A DNA stretch of 64,000 nt from Aureimonas glaciei (GCF_014643375.1 NZ_BMJJ01000014.1:78237-142236), one strand, 5' to 3'. Shown: positions 28,943 to 38,073, numbered from the stretch's first letter. Notes: generated from the letters alone by a model not told the origin. A program made the numbers and translations.

Positions 28943-29518
28943 ATGAAGCAGCTTTCGCTTGAAGTAAGAGCATGCAGGGTATGTTCGCTCGTGTTGCCAC
29001 GAGGGCCTAGGCCGATCTTCCAGATCTCTGAAGCAGCACGAATCCTCATAGCGAGCCAGGCTCCTGGAAGCAAAGCTCACGAGAGCGGGATTCCTTTCTC
29101 CGACGATTCCGGAGACCGTCTTCGGCAATGGACGGGCCTGTCGAAGGACGTGTTCTATGATTCGGAAAGCGTGGCAATCCTGCCTATGGGACTGTGTTAT
29201 CCGGGCCGTCAACCTGGCGGTGGAGATGCGGCTCCTCGAAGAGAATGCGCACCCCTTTGGCGTGAGCGGCTACTCGAAAAAATGCCAAACATTCGCCTCA
29301 CCCTGTTGGTGGGAAGCTATGCTCAGGACCACATGCTCGGAAGAGGCAAGGTCTCGGAGCGCGTCGCTAGCTTCCGCAGTTATCTTCCGACCGTGTTTCC
29401 CTTGCCTCATCCTTCGTGGCGGGTACGGCGTTGGGCAGCTGAAAATCCTGAATTTGAAGCTGACATCCTCCCAGCGCTCCGCGACGCGGTCGTAAGAGCA
29501 CTGTGTGAAGAGAAGTGA
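28943..29518 (+). CDS. Uracil-DNA glycosylase family protein
   Basis: A 191-residue protein of the UDG superfamily (COG1573-like). Motif A is IASQAPGSKAHESGIPF followed by DDSGDRLRQW; motif B is PHPSWRVRRWA. A CRVC pair at 11-14 near the N-terminus may be part of an iron-sulfur ligand set, though other ligands are not obvious. It would remove uracil or a related damaged base; substrate unclear. The start lacks a strong ribosome site. Confidence 0.8.
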   Translation: MKQLSLEVRACRVCSLVLPRGPRPIFQISEAARILIASQAPGSKAHESGIPFSDDSGDRLRQWTGLSKDVFYDSESVAILPMGLCYPGRQPGGGDAAPRRECAPLWRERLLEKMPNIRLTLLVGSYAQDHMLGRGKVSERVASFRSYLPTVFPLPHPSWRVRRWAAENPEFEADILPALRDAVVRALCEEK

Positions 29519-29652
29519 CGCAGTTTGATGCCGGCAGCACGCTGATGACGATCTCGCCGCGGAGCAGCCGCACGATGTCAAGATCTCGAGCTCGACCGCC
29601 CAGCGCTTGGTTAACGACGGCCCGATCTCTCAATCCATCCCGGTGCAATTAC

Positions 29653-29808
29653 ATGTCCAATCTCCAAAACTTCGCCACGATACTGATCGCAGTACTGGCT
29701 ACGGTCTTCGTCCTTCGCGTCGCCTTTGAGGTAAGGATAGAAGTGCTGCTTGGCATTCTGACAGTTGGAATTGTCACAGCCTTCCTCGAGACGCGATCCG
29801 ATCAGTGA
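29653..29808 (+). CDS. Very small membrane protein
   Basis: A 51-residue frame beginning MSNLQNFATI and composed almost wholly of two hydrophobic stretches (ILIAVLATVFVLRVAF; VLLGILTVGIVTAFL). No ribosome site is clear. It could be a genuine small membrane protein or chance. Confidence 0.35.
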   Translation: MSNLQNFATILIAVLATVFVLRVAFEVRIEVLLGILTVGIVTAFLETRSDQ

Positions 29809-29996
29809 CCACAGCGAAACCGGTCGTGGCCCGGAGGCACTGGTTCAACGCCCTTGACCTGTCTGACAACGGAGATCGTGGCCCGCTGCCGGTTTGATAG
29901 ACACTAGTGGCGGACGGCGAAGCTGCGGTTCGACCCGCTGGCTTTCCACCTGCTGTCCTGTTGTATGTGGCACCGGGAAATCCGTGGGGAGGAGAA

Positions 29997-30842
29997 ATGG
30001 CCATCGCTGAAACCGATGCTCTCGATGTCGACGCCGACCGAGACGATGTGGAGTTCCTGCTCGGACTCGCCCGAGCCTTCGGCGGGGCCATTCTCTTTGC
30101 TTTGCCGATGTTCATGACGATGGAGATGTGGGAGATCGGCGCGTCGATCGACGCCGGCCGGTTTCTTGCCTTCCTGGTGATGGGCCTCCTGGTGATGATA
30201 TTGCTAGCCTATTATTCAGGCTTCGAGGAAGCGGATGGACCGTTGGACGCCCTCCTTGACGGGATCGTCGCCTTTGGTGTCGGTATGGTCACCAGCATCG
30301 CGATCCTGTGGGTGCTCGGAATCCTCAAGGCCGGAAGCAGTTTCAGCGATGTCGTAGGAATGGCAGCGGTGCAGGCAGTTCCCGCGGGTATGGGTGCCGT
30401 GCTCGCCCGGAAGCAACTGGGCGCCGGTGATCAAGCCGGAGCCACGCGTAAGGGCTACGCAGCCGAGCTTTTCCTGATGCTGGCGGGGGCGCTATTTATG
30501 GCCCTCAACGTCGCGCCGACCGAGGAAATGCTGCTTATTGCCGTCAGCATGACGCCGGGTCGTACGATGGGCCTGATGGCGCTGTCTGTCATCCTTCTCC
30601 ATCTCTTCGTCTATACAGTCGGTTTCGCCGGCCAGGAGGAGCGAGCGGAGGGCGTGGGTTTCTGGAGGACCTTCCTGCATTTCACCGTAGCTGGTTACGG
30701 CCTCGTCCTGGTTGCGAGCTGTTACGTCCTTTGGACCTTCGGCTCGTTGGATGGGGGCTCGCTCTCGCTCGCCGCCACGACCTCGGTCGTGCTTGGGTTT
30801 CCCGCCGCGCTGGGCGCAGGCATTGCGCGGTTGGTGGTTTAG
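29997..30842 (+). CDS. TIGR02587-type integral membrane protein
   Basis: A 281-residue multi-pass membrane protein. Segments include AFGGAILFALPMFMTMEMWE, FLVMGLLVMILLAYYSGFEE and GMVTSIAILWVLGIL. The pattern, and the gene directly behind it, correspond to the TIGR02587/TIGR02588 pair. Function is unknown. The ATG at 29997 follows GGGGAGGAG at a good distance. Its stop is immediately followed by the next ATG. Confidence 0.8.
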   Translation: MAIAETDALDVDADRDDVEFLLGLARAFGGAILFALPMFMTMEMWEIGASIDAGRFLAFLVMGLLVMILLAYYSGFEEADGPLDALLDGIVAFGVGMVTSIAILWVLGILKAGSSFSDVVGMAAVQAVPAGMGAVLARKQLGAGDQAGATRKGYAAELFLMLAGALFMALNVAPTEEMLLIAVSMTPGRTMGLMALSVILLHLFVYTVGFAGQEERAEGVGFWRTFLHFTVAGYGLVLVASCYVLWTFGSLDGGSLSLAATTSVVLGFPAALGAGIARLVV

Positions 30843-31217
30843 ATGGGAAAGCCGCTGACCGAATGGATCTGCGCGGGCCTCGGCGCGATCATCGCAATCG
30901 GAACATTTACGGTAGTCGCGCTGGAGCTGCCCGGCGAGGAGGCCGACGTGCCTGACGTTCGTCTTATGGTGACAGGCGTCGAGCCCACGAGCGGTGGGTA
31001 CCTCGTGCGCATCAGGGCCCGAAACCTCTCTGGCGCCACGGCCACGGCATTGGAGGTCGAGGGGACCCTGAAACGCGGCAGCGAAACGATAGAGACGAGT
31101 CGTGTGACCTTCGACTACGTTCCGCGTGATTCGGACGAAAGCGGAGGGCTGTGGTTCCGTCAGGATCCCCGACTCTACGAAGTTTCCGTGAGGGCGACTG
31201 GGTATCAAGATCCCTGA
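30843..31217 (+). CDS. TIGR02588-type membrane-anchored protein
   Basis: A 124-residue protein with one N-terminal membrane segment (ICAGLGAIIAIGTFTVVAL) and an exported beta-rich domain (YLVRIRARNLSGATATALEV, FDYVPRDSDESGGLWF). It starts on the base after the previous stop, so the two are one transcription unit and probably form a complex. Role unknown. Confidence 0.8.
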   Translation: MGKPLTEWICAGLGAIIAIGTFTVVALELPGEEADVPDVRLMVTGVEPTSGGYLVRIRARNLSGATATALEVEGTLKRGSETIETSRVTFDYVPRDSDESGGLWFRQDPRLYEVSVRATGYQDP

Positions 31218-31538
31218 CTGAAGACCGCGATGCAGGTAGGCATCGACAAGTGGGCACCTACACCGAGCGCTCCCGGATTCGGGGCAAGAACGAGATCCGA
31301 CGGTTCGGTTTATGATCGCGAGGACTGTACCCTGAAGCACGCCATTCCACTTGGTGCAGACCGCGAGTAAGCGGTTGCGGAGCGCCGGACGGTCCTTCTG
31401 ACCGAAGTCTTTCAAAGCTGGACCGGGCCGCCCTCTCTGGCTCTCTTGCCTCATTCCCTCAATCCTTGGCGAGGTGCGACCACTGGATGGATGTCGAGAG
31501 CGCTTGCAGTTGGTTCTTCAAGAAGATCTGCCCCGAGA
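31218..31538. other. Convergent spacer, about 320 bases
   Basis: This lies between two gene ends facing each other. I see no gene, strong hairpin or repeat. Confidence 0.35.
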
Positions 31539-32472
31539 TTAGCGGGGCAGTCTCGCGACGAGCCGCTCGCGATGGATGACATAGAGGCCCGAACTCACGA
31601 TGACGGCGATCCCGGTCCACGTCATTCCCTCCGGAAGTCGCCAAAGACAGGAAACCGAAGAGCGTCGCCGTCACGATCTCCAGATAGTTCAGGGGTGCCA
31701 GAGTGGACGATGGCGCGAGAGCCAGCGCGAATGTCATGGCAAGGTGGCTCACGGTCGCGGCGATACCGACGGACAGGCATGACAGCCAAACCACCCCGTG
31801 CGGAAGAACGAAACGGATGGGCTCGACGTCCGCAAAGCTACCAATGGCCAAGAGTGGTAGGCATAGGAGACTCGCGGCCAGGGCAGTGTGGATCTGCACC
31901 GTCACCAGATGCTGAACGCAGCTGAGATGCCGTGTGACCAGCATGTAAAGCGCGAAGCAGAAGGCGCTGCCGATCGGAAGGAAAGCTGTGGTACCAAAGC
32001 GGGCGAAAGAAGGTTGGATCACCAGGACCGTGCCGAGGAAAGCAACGACCGAGGCGGCGATCCGGCGTGGGCCCACTTCTTCCTTCAGAATCACTCTTCC
32101 CATCAACAACAAGATGAAGGGGGATACGAAGGCGATGGCCAGCGCATAGGCGATCGGCATCAGCCGGACGGCGGCGACGAAGCAGAAGGTAGAGCCGATG
32201 GCGGCGAGCGCGCGTAGCAGCGTCAACCGCACGATCCTCGAATTGATCTCTGTCGGCAGGCCCATCACGAGAGCGATCGGCGTCATCAGCAATGCCTGGA
32301 TCACGAATCGGGCCAGTGTCACCGTGCCGGCCGGAACGGTCTGGACAGCCATCTTCGACGCGACGTCGATCAAAGGCGCGACCGTGCAGAAGACGAGCAT
32401 AAGCCCGACACCCGGCAGGACTCGGTCCGAGGTCGGCGGAGGGATAGGAGGGATGGCGGCGGCTCGGCTCAT
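31539..32472 (-). pseudogene. EamA/DMT-type transporter with C-terminal frameshift
   Basis: A ten-segment drug/metabolite transporter. Typical segments: GLMLVFCTVAPLIDVASKMA, LRALAAIGSTFCFVAAVRLM, VLIQPSFARFG-like region and APLNYLEIVTATLFGFL. After that the frame drifts: GMTWTGIAVIVSSGLYVIHR is in another phase, ending at a TAA at 31539. Two single-base deletions in 31632-31652 would restore ...FGFLVFGDFPEGMTW.... As it stands the frame runs on to 31459 with unrelated residues. The start at 32472 has GGGGAG upstream. Confidence 0.8.
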
Positions 32473-32834
32473 CAGCTCGAGCTCCCCTGCAAAATTGACG
32501 GCGCCAGCGGCAGAGGTCGCAGAAGGGACCCTCAGGTCTCGGGCCGCCTTTGGGGACCTTCGACAATTCCTAGCCGCGGCAAGACAATCAGGATGGAAGC
32601 TTATTGCCTCACGGCCGGGTGCTCCCAAGCGGACGCTCAGTTGCTTCATCTGAATGTTTCGGAGCCGGTATAATGATCAGCCTTTGTACCTAGGTTTTTC
32701 CTGGAAGAAATCGCCGACGGCCCCGTCCTACCTCGTCCCGAACGAGCCCGTCGACATCGTCACCTGGTGCCTGGAGGATCTCATCCTCCCACCCGAAGTC
32801 TCGGAGCGGAGCGCCTCCTCGATTTCGCCGCCTC

Positions 32835-33000
32835 TTGCAGCAAGGCGGTGATCCGCCTGTAGCCGGAGCGACCATACTGGCCAGGGAGTTTAACGATATC
32901 AGCGGTCAGCGTCGCATCACCGACATGGCCCTTCGGCACCTTGCGCTGTGTCGACCGATGCTGCCCCTGACCCGGCATGCCAAGCGCTGCGACAAGTCGA
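32835..33000 (-). pseudogene. IS3-family transposase (OrfB) fragment
   Basis: The segment GQHRSTQRKVP, then LTADIVKLPGQYGRSGYRRI and TALLQEA, is the N-terminal part of IS3-family OrfB proteins, which usually reads YGRYGYRRITALL. The integrase core with its DDE residues is missing, and the surrounding frame is unrelated. It is a small remnant with no visible inverted repeats. Confidence 0.7.
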
Positions 33001-33339
33001 ACTTCTTCACGACGTGCTCGCTGTATCGGCAACGACGGGCGGGGCTCATCAGTTACCCGACGCGGCCTCTTCGTGGACCAGCTTCTCGAGCGTGGAGTCC
33101 CAATCGGGGTCCTGGATGCGGGCATCAGTCGGACTCGTAGTCGATGCGCCCGGGTGCTCGCGCAAGATCTTCGGTCAAGGGTATAGTCGCCATGCAATTT
33201 ATCGTTTTCCCACAACGCGTTGGATTGAATTGGGAAATTCACCTAAACCAGAATTTAACGATAAACGTCTAAAGACGACGTTCGCATCTTACAAAGCAAA
33301 TCCAGTTCCCGTATATGCAAGTTGCTGGACAGGCGAAAC

Positions 33340-33455
33340 CGCTCCACTCGCGAGCGGGCGAACCACAGCGTCGACTAGCCGGCGCCGTCCTTGCGGAGTC
33401 CGCTCCATACGCGAGCGGGTATAAGAGGAGTGCAAGAAATTGCACTCCTCTTTCA
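33340..33455 (+). ncRNA. Candidate small RNA with twin hairpins and terminator
   Basis: Two near-identical hairpins, CCGCTC-(CACTCGC)-GAGCGG at about 33340-33360 and CCGCTC-(CATACGC)-GAGCGG at about 33401-33420, repeat at a 61-base interval. They are followed by an outstanding terminator (33424-33451). No coding frame accounts for this. A transcript ending here would be a short structured RNA. The promoter is not identified; the AT-rich DNA before 33300 is a likely place. Confidence 0.45.
33424..33451 (+). terminator. Strong intrinsic terminator
   Basis: A perfect 12-bp stem AGAGGAGTGCAA / TTGCACTCCTCT with a GAAA tetraloop, then TTCAT. It can act in both directions. No protein gene ends just before it on the plus strand, which is the main reason for proposing an RNA gene. 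Confidence 0.8.
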
Positions 33456-33855
33456 TATCTTCACATACCGATCTCGTCTGGCGCCGAAGCTGCGATCGAG
33501 CCCAGCCTAGTCCGCAGTCGCACGAGGCGAAACTTCGATCTGGCCTGATCCGCGCCGTGTTCGGCTGCTTCCCCGGCGCCGTCCCGTGGGACAAGCAATG
33601 CCACGCCCTGGCCGACGTTCTCGACTCCAGAAGATCATCAACACGGGAGAGAAGCGGCGGGGCGTCGACGCACTGGCACCAAGCTCGTCGATCTCAGTTA
33701 CTACGAGCGGTGGATCGTGGCTTTCGCGAACGTTTTCTTCCAGAAGGGCGTCCTCGCATCGCCTGACCTAGGTAAGCACGCGTGCACGTTTTCCTGCGGC
33801 GGGGCAATTGTGGGCGCCTTCAACTTCCGCTTTCCAGCATCGACGCCACAAGCAT

Positions 33856-34083
33856 TCAGTCGATATGAGTAATGACCGGCAACTGACCCGGCTGCGTCCG
33901 TGAGATGGCAGCGGCTAAGAGCCCCTGCCGAACCTGGCCGTTATATCTAGCGAGAGAAGTAGAGCTGGCGTCCGACAGCCCGAACTCCCCGCAGTGGGGA
34001 CAAGCACATCGAATGCCATCTTCCGAAAGATCGAGGACAGTGTGTGCAGCTTCGCTGCAAACGGGACATTTGAACGACGACAT
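33856..34083 (-). CDS. Small zinc-ribbon-like protein
   Basis: A 75-residue protein with two CxxC pairs (FKCPVCSEA and CACPHCGEFG) that could bind zinc, followed by a helical tail (STSLARYNGQVRQGLLAAAI and SRTQPGQLPVIT). The ATG at 34083 has GGAGG six bases upstream; a GTG at 34095 in frame is the alternative. Similar ribbons occur in phage and plasmid genes of unknown role. Confidence 0.65.
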   Translation of the reverse strand: MSSFKCPVCSEAAHTVLDLSEDGIRCACPHCGEFGLSDASSTSLARYNGQVRQGLLAAAISRTQPGQLPVITHID

Positions 34084-34253
34084 TGCATCCTCCACGCATA
34101 CTCAATGGAGAAGCAATTGGGCGATCGAGTAATGATGTCAATTCACCGACAGCAGCTAAATCGATTTACGGCTTCGACTGAAATTCGGTCGCAGCTAGCC
34201 TTCCCGATGCCTGCATAGATCTTGCTGCGATTTGCGAAGCCGATCGGCAGTCT

Positions 34254-34421
34254 CTACGTCGGCGCGACTGGCGGATTCGTAGCAGCCTCGAGCCGATCCA
34301 GCTTCTCAATCAGAAAATCAGGCAGGTTGAATTCAGGATGATACCCGACTCGTTGCGTCAAATGACGATGAAGGTCCGGGTTCTGTATCGGGTCTATGAG
34401 AAGCGATCTGCGTTCGCGCAT
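34254..34421 (-). CDS. Possible small protein, unknown
   Basis: A 55-residue frame starting MRERRSLLIDP and containing RHLTQRVGYHPEFNLPDFLI, with an amphipathic helix at the end. Composition looks protein-like, but I recognise no family and the start is not secure. Confidence 0.35.
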   Translation of the reverse strand: MRERRSLLIDPIQNPDLHRHLTQRVGYHPEFNLPDFLIEKLDRLEAATNPPVAPT

Positions 34422-34708
34422 TCTTGCATTCCTCGCAACCACGATGCGAATCCGCGTTACATTCCAAATAAGTAAGACGAAAAGACGTGGTGTGTCAAAC
34501 ATTTGGCTGGGGTCTGCGGAGCGCGCCTCCGCTGAACATGTTGCTCCACCCACCCTCGGGCTAAGGCAGTGGCTGGTTCGCACCCTCGCTATGGGAGCGA
34601 GAGCCGTCATCGCGCACGACCGCATCCTCATCTGCCGTAGCGATCGCGTCATCACCACGTTCACGCCCGGCATAAGCCGGCGGAAATCAGATACGGAACC
34701 CCGCTGTC

Positions 34709-35054
34709 ATGAGCAGCAAGCCACGCCCGCAGTTCCAGGCCCGCACGCCGAACGTCTCAACCCAGACGCCGTCCGTCCAGCACCAGGAGCCGGAGACCGA
34801 GCCCCAGGGAAGCCGCGCCGCCGGCGCCAGTCGTCGAACAGGACTTCACCGAAACCGCTTTCCCCGACGAGCAGCCGGCCGGCGTCGATGTGGCCGCCAT
34901 CCGAACCGCGTTCAGCCGCCTGGAGAAGCTGACGATCGCCCTCATCACCCCGAGCAGCAAGCCCCCTCGTCTTGCAGTCGACGCCCTCAAGCGTGAGCTG
35001 CCCGGCGTCCTGAGGCTGATCCAGAACGCGCTGCCGGAAGACGAGGACGCATGA
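34709..35054 (+). pseudogene. Small acidic protein gene with one-base insertion
   Basis: The first frame begins MSSKPRPQFQARTPNVSTQT and runs to EPETEPQ. A coding-like frame continues one base out of phase: APVVEQDFTETAFPDEQPAG, then VDVAAIRTAFSRLEKLTIAL and LPGVLRLIQNALPEDEDA, ending at a TGA that overlaps the next ATG (35051). Removing one G from the GGG at 34807-34809 joins them into one protein of about 114 residues. No family is recognised. It is the first gene of the nucleotide-hydrolase group. Confidence 0.55.
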
Positions 35055-35659
35055 TCCGGAAACCACTTGCGCTTGGTGACATGTCGGTCGGCGGGCTCAG
35101 GTACTTCAACGTGCTCGATCCTGTCGCCGCAGACTTCGACATCTTCCCTGTCGTCCATTCGCTCTCCCGGATCCGGCGCTGGGGCGGCAAGATCATCGTT
35201 CCCTACACCGTCGGCATGCACAGCCTGGTCTGCGGGCGCGTCGTCATGGAGCGTACCGGTCTCCCGCACTTCGCGCTCGCCGCCCTGTGTCACGACATGC
35301 ACGAGGGCGTGCTCGGCTTCGACATGCCGAGTCCTTTCAAGCGCGTCCTGGGCGGCATGATGGAGGGCTACGAGCGCCGGATCGACCTGGTCATCGAGGC
35401 TCGAGTCAGTGTCGTCCCAGGGCTGATGAAGCATGCCGTCGTCAAGGCTGTCGACCGGGACGCGGTCAACTGCGAGGGCCTCTGTTTCGGAATGGACACG
35501 GTCGAGCCAGACCAGAGACGCTGGGTGCAGCCGGGATACTCGCCGCCACGAGGCATGCTGCAGGCGATCCAGGAAGAGATCGCCCATGGAGACAATGATG
35601 ATGGCGTGGAGGCTCGGCTGCTCGAGGCGGTCGAGATGTACGGCGGGAGGATACGATGA
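35051..35659 (+). CDS. HD-domain nucleotide phosphohydrolase, phage type
   Basis: A 202-residue HD-fold hydrolase. The metal-binding residues are in YTVGMHSLVCG and CHDMHEGVLGFDMPSPFK, the arrangement of phage and YfbR-like enzymes that dephosphorylate deoxynucleotides. DatZ, a dATP triphosphohydrolase of 2-aminoadenine phages, belongs to the same broad class. It overlaps the genes on both sides by four bases (ATGA). The substrate cannot be read from sequence. Confidence 0.75.
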   Translation: MIRKPLALGDMSVGGLRYFNVLDPVAADFDIFPVVHSLSRIRRWGGKIIVPYTVGMHSLVCGRVVMERTGLPHFALAALCHDMHEGVLGFDMPSPFKRVLGGMMEGYERRIDLVIEARVSVVPGLMKHAVVKAVDRDAVNCEGLCFGMDTVEPDQRRWVQPGYSPPRGMLQAIQEEIAHGDNDDGVEARLLEAVEMYGGRIR

Positions 35660-36120
35660 CCCAGGGAAGCAGGCCTACACTCGACGACCTGGTAGACGAG
35701 CTGGAGGCCGAGGCGCCGGCCGTCCCGCGAGAGAATCCGAAAGCTCTCGTCGGCAGGAAGAAGGCTACGCTCATCTCCGCAGTGCCGGCGATATCGTTGG
35801 CATGGCTGGCCGAAGCGCACATGGACGGCGCCATCAAGTACGGGGCGCTCAACTGGCGTGAAAGCAAGATCAAGCGGTCCGACTACATCGACGCCGCGGT
35901 GAGACATATTCTGGCGCTCAAGGAAGGCGAGGACGTCGCCTCGGATTCATTCCTGCCGCATGCCGCCCATATCATGGCAACGATGTCGATCATCCTCGAC
36001 GCCGAGGCATGCGGGACACTGATCGACGATCGCGTGCATGGGAATGCGAAGGCGCTGGCTGAGGTGCAAGGGCGCGTGTTGGAGGCTAGGGTGCGTAGGA
36101 TCGAGGCGAAGGCGGCCTGA
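35656..36120 (+). CDS. dATP/dGTP diphosphohydrolase-like protein (MazG-type fold)
   Basis: A 154-residue all-alpha protein. The signature is HMDGAIKYGALNWRESKIKR followed by SDYIDAAVRHILALKEGEDV and a second helix pair SFLPHAAHIMATMSIILDAE, then LIDDR. This is the DUF5664/dATP-dGTP diphosphohydrolase pattern of phages, related to MazG nucleotide pyrophosphatases. It would lower particular dNTP pools. It overlaps the HD gene by four bases, so both are made together. Confidence 0.78.
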   Translation: MTQGSRPTLDDLVDELEAEAPAVPRENPKALVGRKKATLISAVPAISLAWLAEAHMDGAIKYGALNWRESKIKRSDYIDAAVRHILALKEGEDVASDSFLPHAAHIMATMSIILDAEACGTLIDDRVHGNAKALAEVQGRVLEARVRRIEAKAA

Positions 36121-36137
36121 CTAGCATCGGCGAGAGA

Positions 36138-36644
36138 TCACCTCAGCCGCAAAAGGCGGGCTCCAAGCACGTCGCTGACGCCTTGAAGCTGCTGCATGAC
36201 CGCCGCTGGATCTCCTGTCAGCCCGGGCGCCACCTGCCGACAGACATCCGCCCAAAGACGCCGTATCTCAGCCTGCGCCTCGACACCCGTTTCGGTCAGG
36301 CAGACGACAGTGAGCCGCCCGTCGTGGGAATCCCGATGGCGCTCGACGAGACCCTTGTCGGCCAGCCTGTCCAGCATCTTAGAGACGGTAGATGGCCTGA
36401 CACTGAGAGTTGTGGCAACGGCTGATACGGAAGAGCGCTCGCCGGGCACCAGGCAGGCCAGTAGCTGATCCTGCCCGTTGTGATAACCTAGCTCTGCCAG
36501 GGCCAGCCCGAAAAGGACTCAGATGCGCTTGGCGAGCGTCAGCATCGTCGTCGCCATCTCCGCGAAATCCACGGTGGTGGCGGCGGTGTCGGCATTGCCT
36601 TCGGGCGCCACGGTGTCGACGTGTCTATTCCCATTGTTGAGCAT
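36138..36644 (-). pseudogene. Second MarR-family regulator, stopped at codon 42
   Basis: Read from the ATG at 36644 this is a 168-residue MarR protein similar throughout to the one at 11920-12396 (SVRPSTVSKMLDRLADKGLV; HNGQDQLLACLVPGE). Codon 42, where the paralogue has Arg, is TGA (36519-36521), one change from CGA. An internal GTG could give a 103-residue protein that keeps the winged helix but loses the dimer helix. Confidence 0.8.
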
Positions 36645-36782
36645 CAGAAACACTCCCAGCTATCATTCGCCAGCTACAGTCACCATCTTTCCGCATATTG
36701 ATAGGGACGAAATCGTACAATGGAAGTGTGATGATCGATGCCTGCTCAGTAAGGGAGCTCGGCATCAGTCGCGTCGCCCGTC

Positions 36783-37076
36783 TCAACGGATATAGGAATC
36801 GTCCCACGCAACGACCACGACCTCGACTCCGCGTTCGGCGCAGGCTTTCACGACAGGTGTATCGGATGACGCGACCGTGTCGACGTCGACCATCATGCAA
36901 TCAATGTGCGGAGAATGCTCCAGCTCCGTCATCGCCTGATCCAGGTTGCCGGCCCGGAAGATGACGACACCGGATGCATCTGCGACCGCGTCTTCCATGA
37001 TTTCCACGACGTCGCGCTCAGCCTCTACGATGATGACGCGCTTCCCGGAAAGTTTTGATGACTTCAGCCGGTACAT
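36783..37076 (-). CDS. Short receiver-like domain protein
   Basis: A 97-residue protein resembling a response-regulator receiver: GKRVIIVEAERDVVEIM at the start (acidic pair reduced to EAE), the phosphoacceptor candidate in DCMMVDVDT and a late beta-strand GVEVVVVAW. The final Lys-Pro segment of true receivers is missing, so it is truncated or a degenerate, possibly non-phosphorylated, receiver. Nearby are a full receiver protein and a BLUF photoreceptor. Confidence 0.6.
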   Translation of the reverse strand: MYRLKSSKLSGKRVIIVEAERDVVEIMEDAVADASGVVIFRAGNLDQAMTELEHSPHIDCMMVDVDTVASSDTPVVKACAERGVEVVVVAWDDSYIR

Positions 37077-37566
37077 CAGTAGACACCCATATTGCGGACC
37101 GGCCGACGATTAGCCGGCGCTGTCGCGATACCAGTATCTAAGATACTTTCTATGATATCGCCATACGAAAGGTGCCGTAGTTTCTGTGATTTACTTGCCC
37201 ACCCATGCTTGCACGGCAATCGACCTCAGTCATGCTACTGCAAGGTGTGCCACTGCCAGGGTCGCAGTCATCTCTAGATGGCGGGGCTGGTCGAGGTCCG
37301 GGACGGCTCAGGATGAGGCGGATTGGAGGCCGGACGCTCCCGTCCGAGGTCTCGAGCCACGATCCGCGCATTCCTCCCAGATGCGCGGATCAGCCCGAAG
37401 GCCAAGTGGCGAGACCGTTGCCGAGGGAACAGCCGGTGACGTACCGGTAGCCGGTCGGCGTTGCATGGTCAAACGGGGAGGCTGTGGATGGGCGCAGGAT
37501 GGCCCGGGGGTCCCCAGAGACCAGACGGCGAAGGTGGGACAGTTCGCTTCCGCCATCCGCAAATAC
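37077..37566. other. Gene-free stretch between two receiver genes
   Basis: Overlapping small frames only. The one notable structure is the perfect hairpin at 37361-37391, described separately. Confidence 0.4.
37361..37391. ncRNA. Hairpin with CCUCCC loop, possible small-RNA element
   Basis: A perfect 11-bp stem GATCCGCGCAT / ATGCGCGGATC holds a 9-base loop TCCTCCCAG. C/U-rich loops of the CCUCC type occur in alphaproteobacterial small RNAs that pair with ribosome-binding sites. No T-run follows, so a complete RNA gene is not demonstrated. Confidence 0.35.
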
Positions 37567-37959
37567 TTACGAAATTTTCGGAATGGTACCCATCATGTCG
37601 TGCAACGCGTCCACGATTTCATCGTGTGAGTACGGCTTGTGGAAAAACCGGGCGCTCGGCGGCAGCTCGTGTGATTCCGGGCGGACTCTCCCGGACATGA
37701 TGACGACCGCCATTTCCGGATAGAGCTGATGCGTGATCCGAGCGAGCTTGATGCCATCGATCAGTCCCGGCATTTCAATGTCGGTCAGTAATGCCCGCAG
37801 TTCCGGGACGCGTGCGAGCTCCGAGATGCCTTCGTCCCCGGTGGTTGCTTCGAAGACGTTGAAACCCGCGTCTTCAAGGTGATCAACGATCGTCATTCTG
37901 AGCAGCGCGTCATCCTCGACTACGAGGACGGGCGTCTGGTGGTCGCTGGGATCGGGCAC
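37567..37959 (-). CDS. Single-domain response regulator
   Basis: A 130-residue receiver protein without an output domain. Acidic pair in VLVVEDDALLRMTIVDHL, phosphoacceptor Asp in LLTDIEMPGLIDG, conserved Ser in VIMSGRV and Lys in FFHKPYS. The GTG at 37959 is chosen because AAGGAGAG sits at the right distance upstream. It is divergent from the BLUF gene. Confidence 0.88.
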   Translation of the reverse strand: MPDPSDHQTPVLVVEDDALLRMTIVDHLEDAGFNVFEATTGDEGISELARVPELRALLTDIEMPGLIDGIKLARITHQLYPEMAVVIMSGRVRPESHELPPSARFFHKPYSHDEIVDALHDMMGTIPKIS

Positions 37960-38073
37960 GCGTTCTCTCCTTGGTGTTCGCAATGCCAACAACCCGGCGG
38001 CACTACCGATCCACTTCGATGCGGACTATCGTGAAGACAGGCGCACACTCGCAGCGCCGGGACCGAATTCTTC

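Larger units (their letters stand above)
32473..33855. other. Decayed stretch around an IS3 remnant
   Basis: Apart from the transposase remnant (32835-33000) and the candidate RNA (33340-33455) no gene is supported here. Bases 33190-33300 are AT-rich and contain the small hairpin AACGTC-N7-GACGTT. The area looks like old mobile-element debris. Confidence 0.4.

Noticed and set aside
29515..29652. Upstream extension of the small membrane protein at 29653
   Set aside because: The extra residues are Ser/Arg-rich and unlike the hydrophobic remainder, so the later ATG was kept.
36138..36644. TGA in marR copy 2 as a selenocysteine or recoded codon
   Set aside because: The paralogue has Arg there and no selenocysteine element follows; a simple nonsense change is the better explanation.
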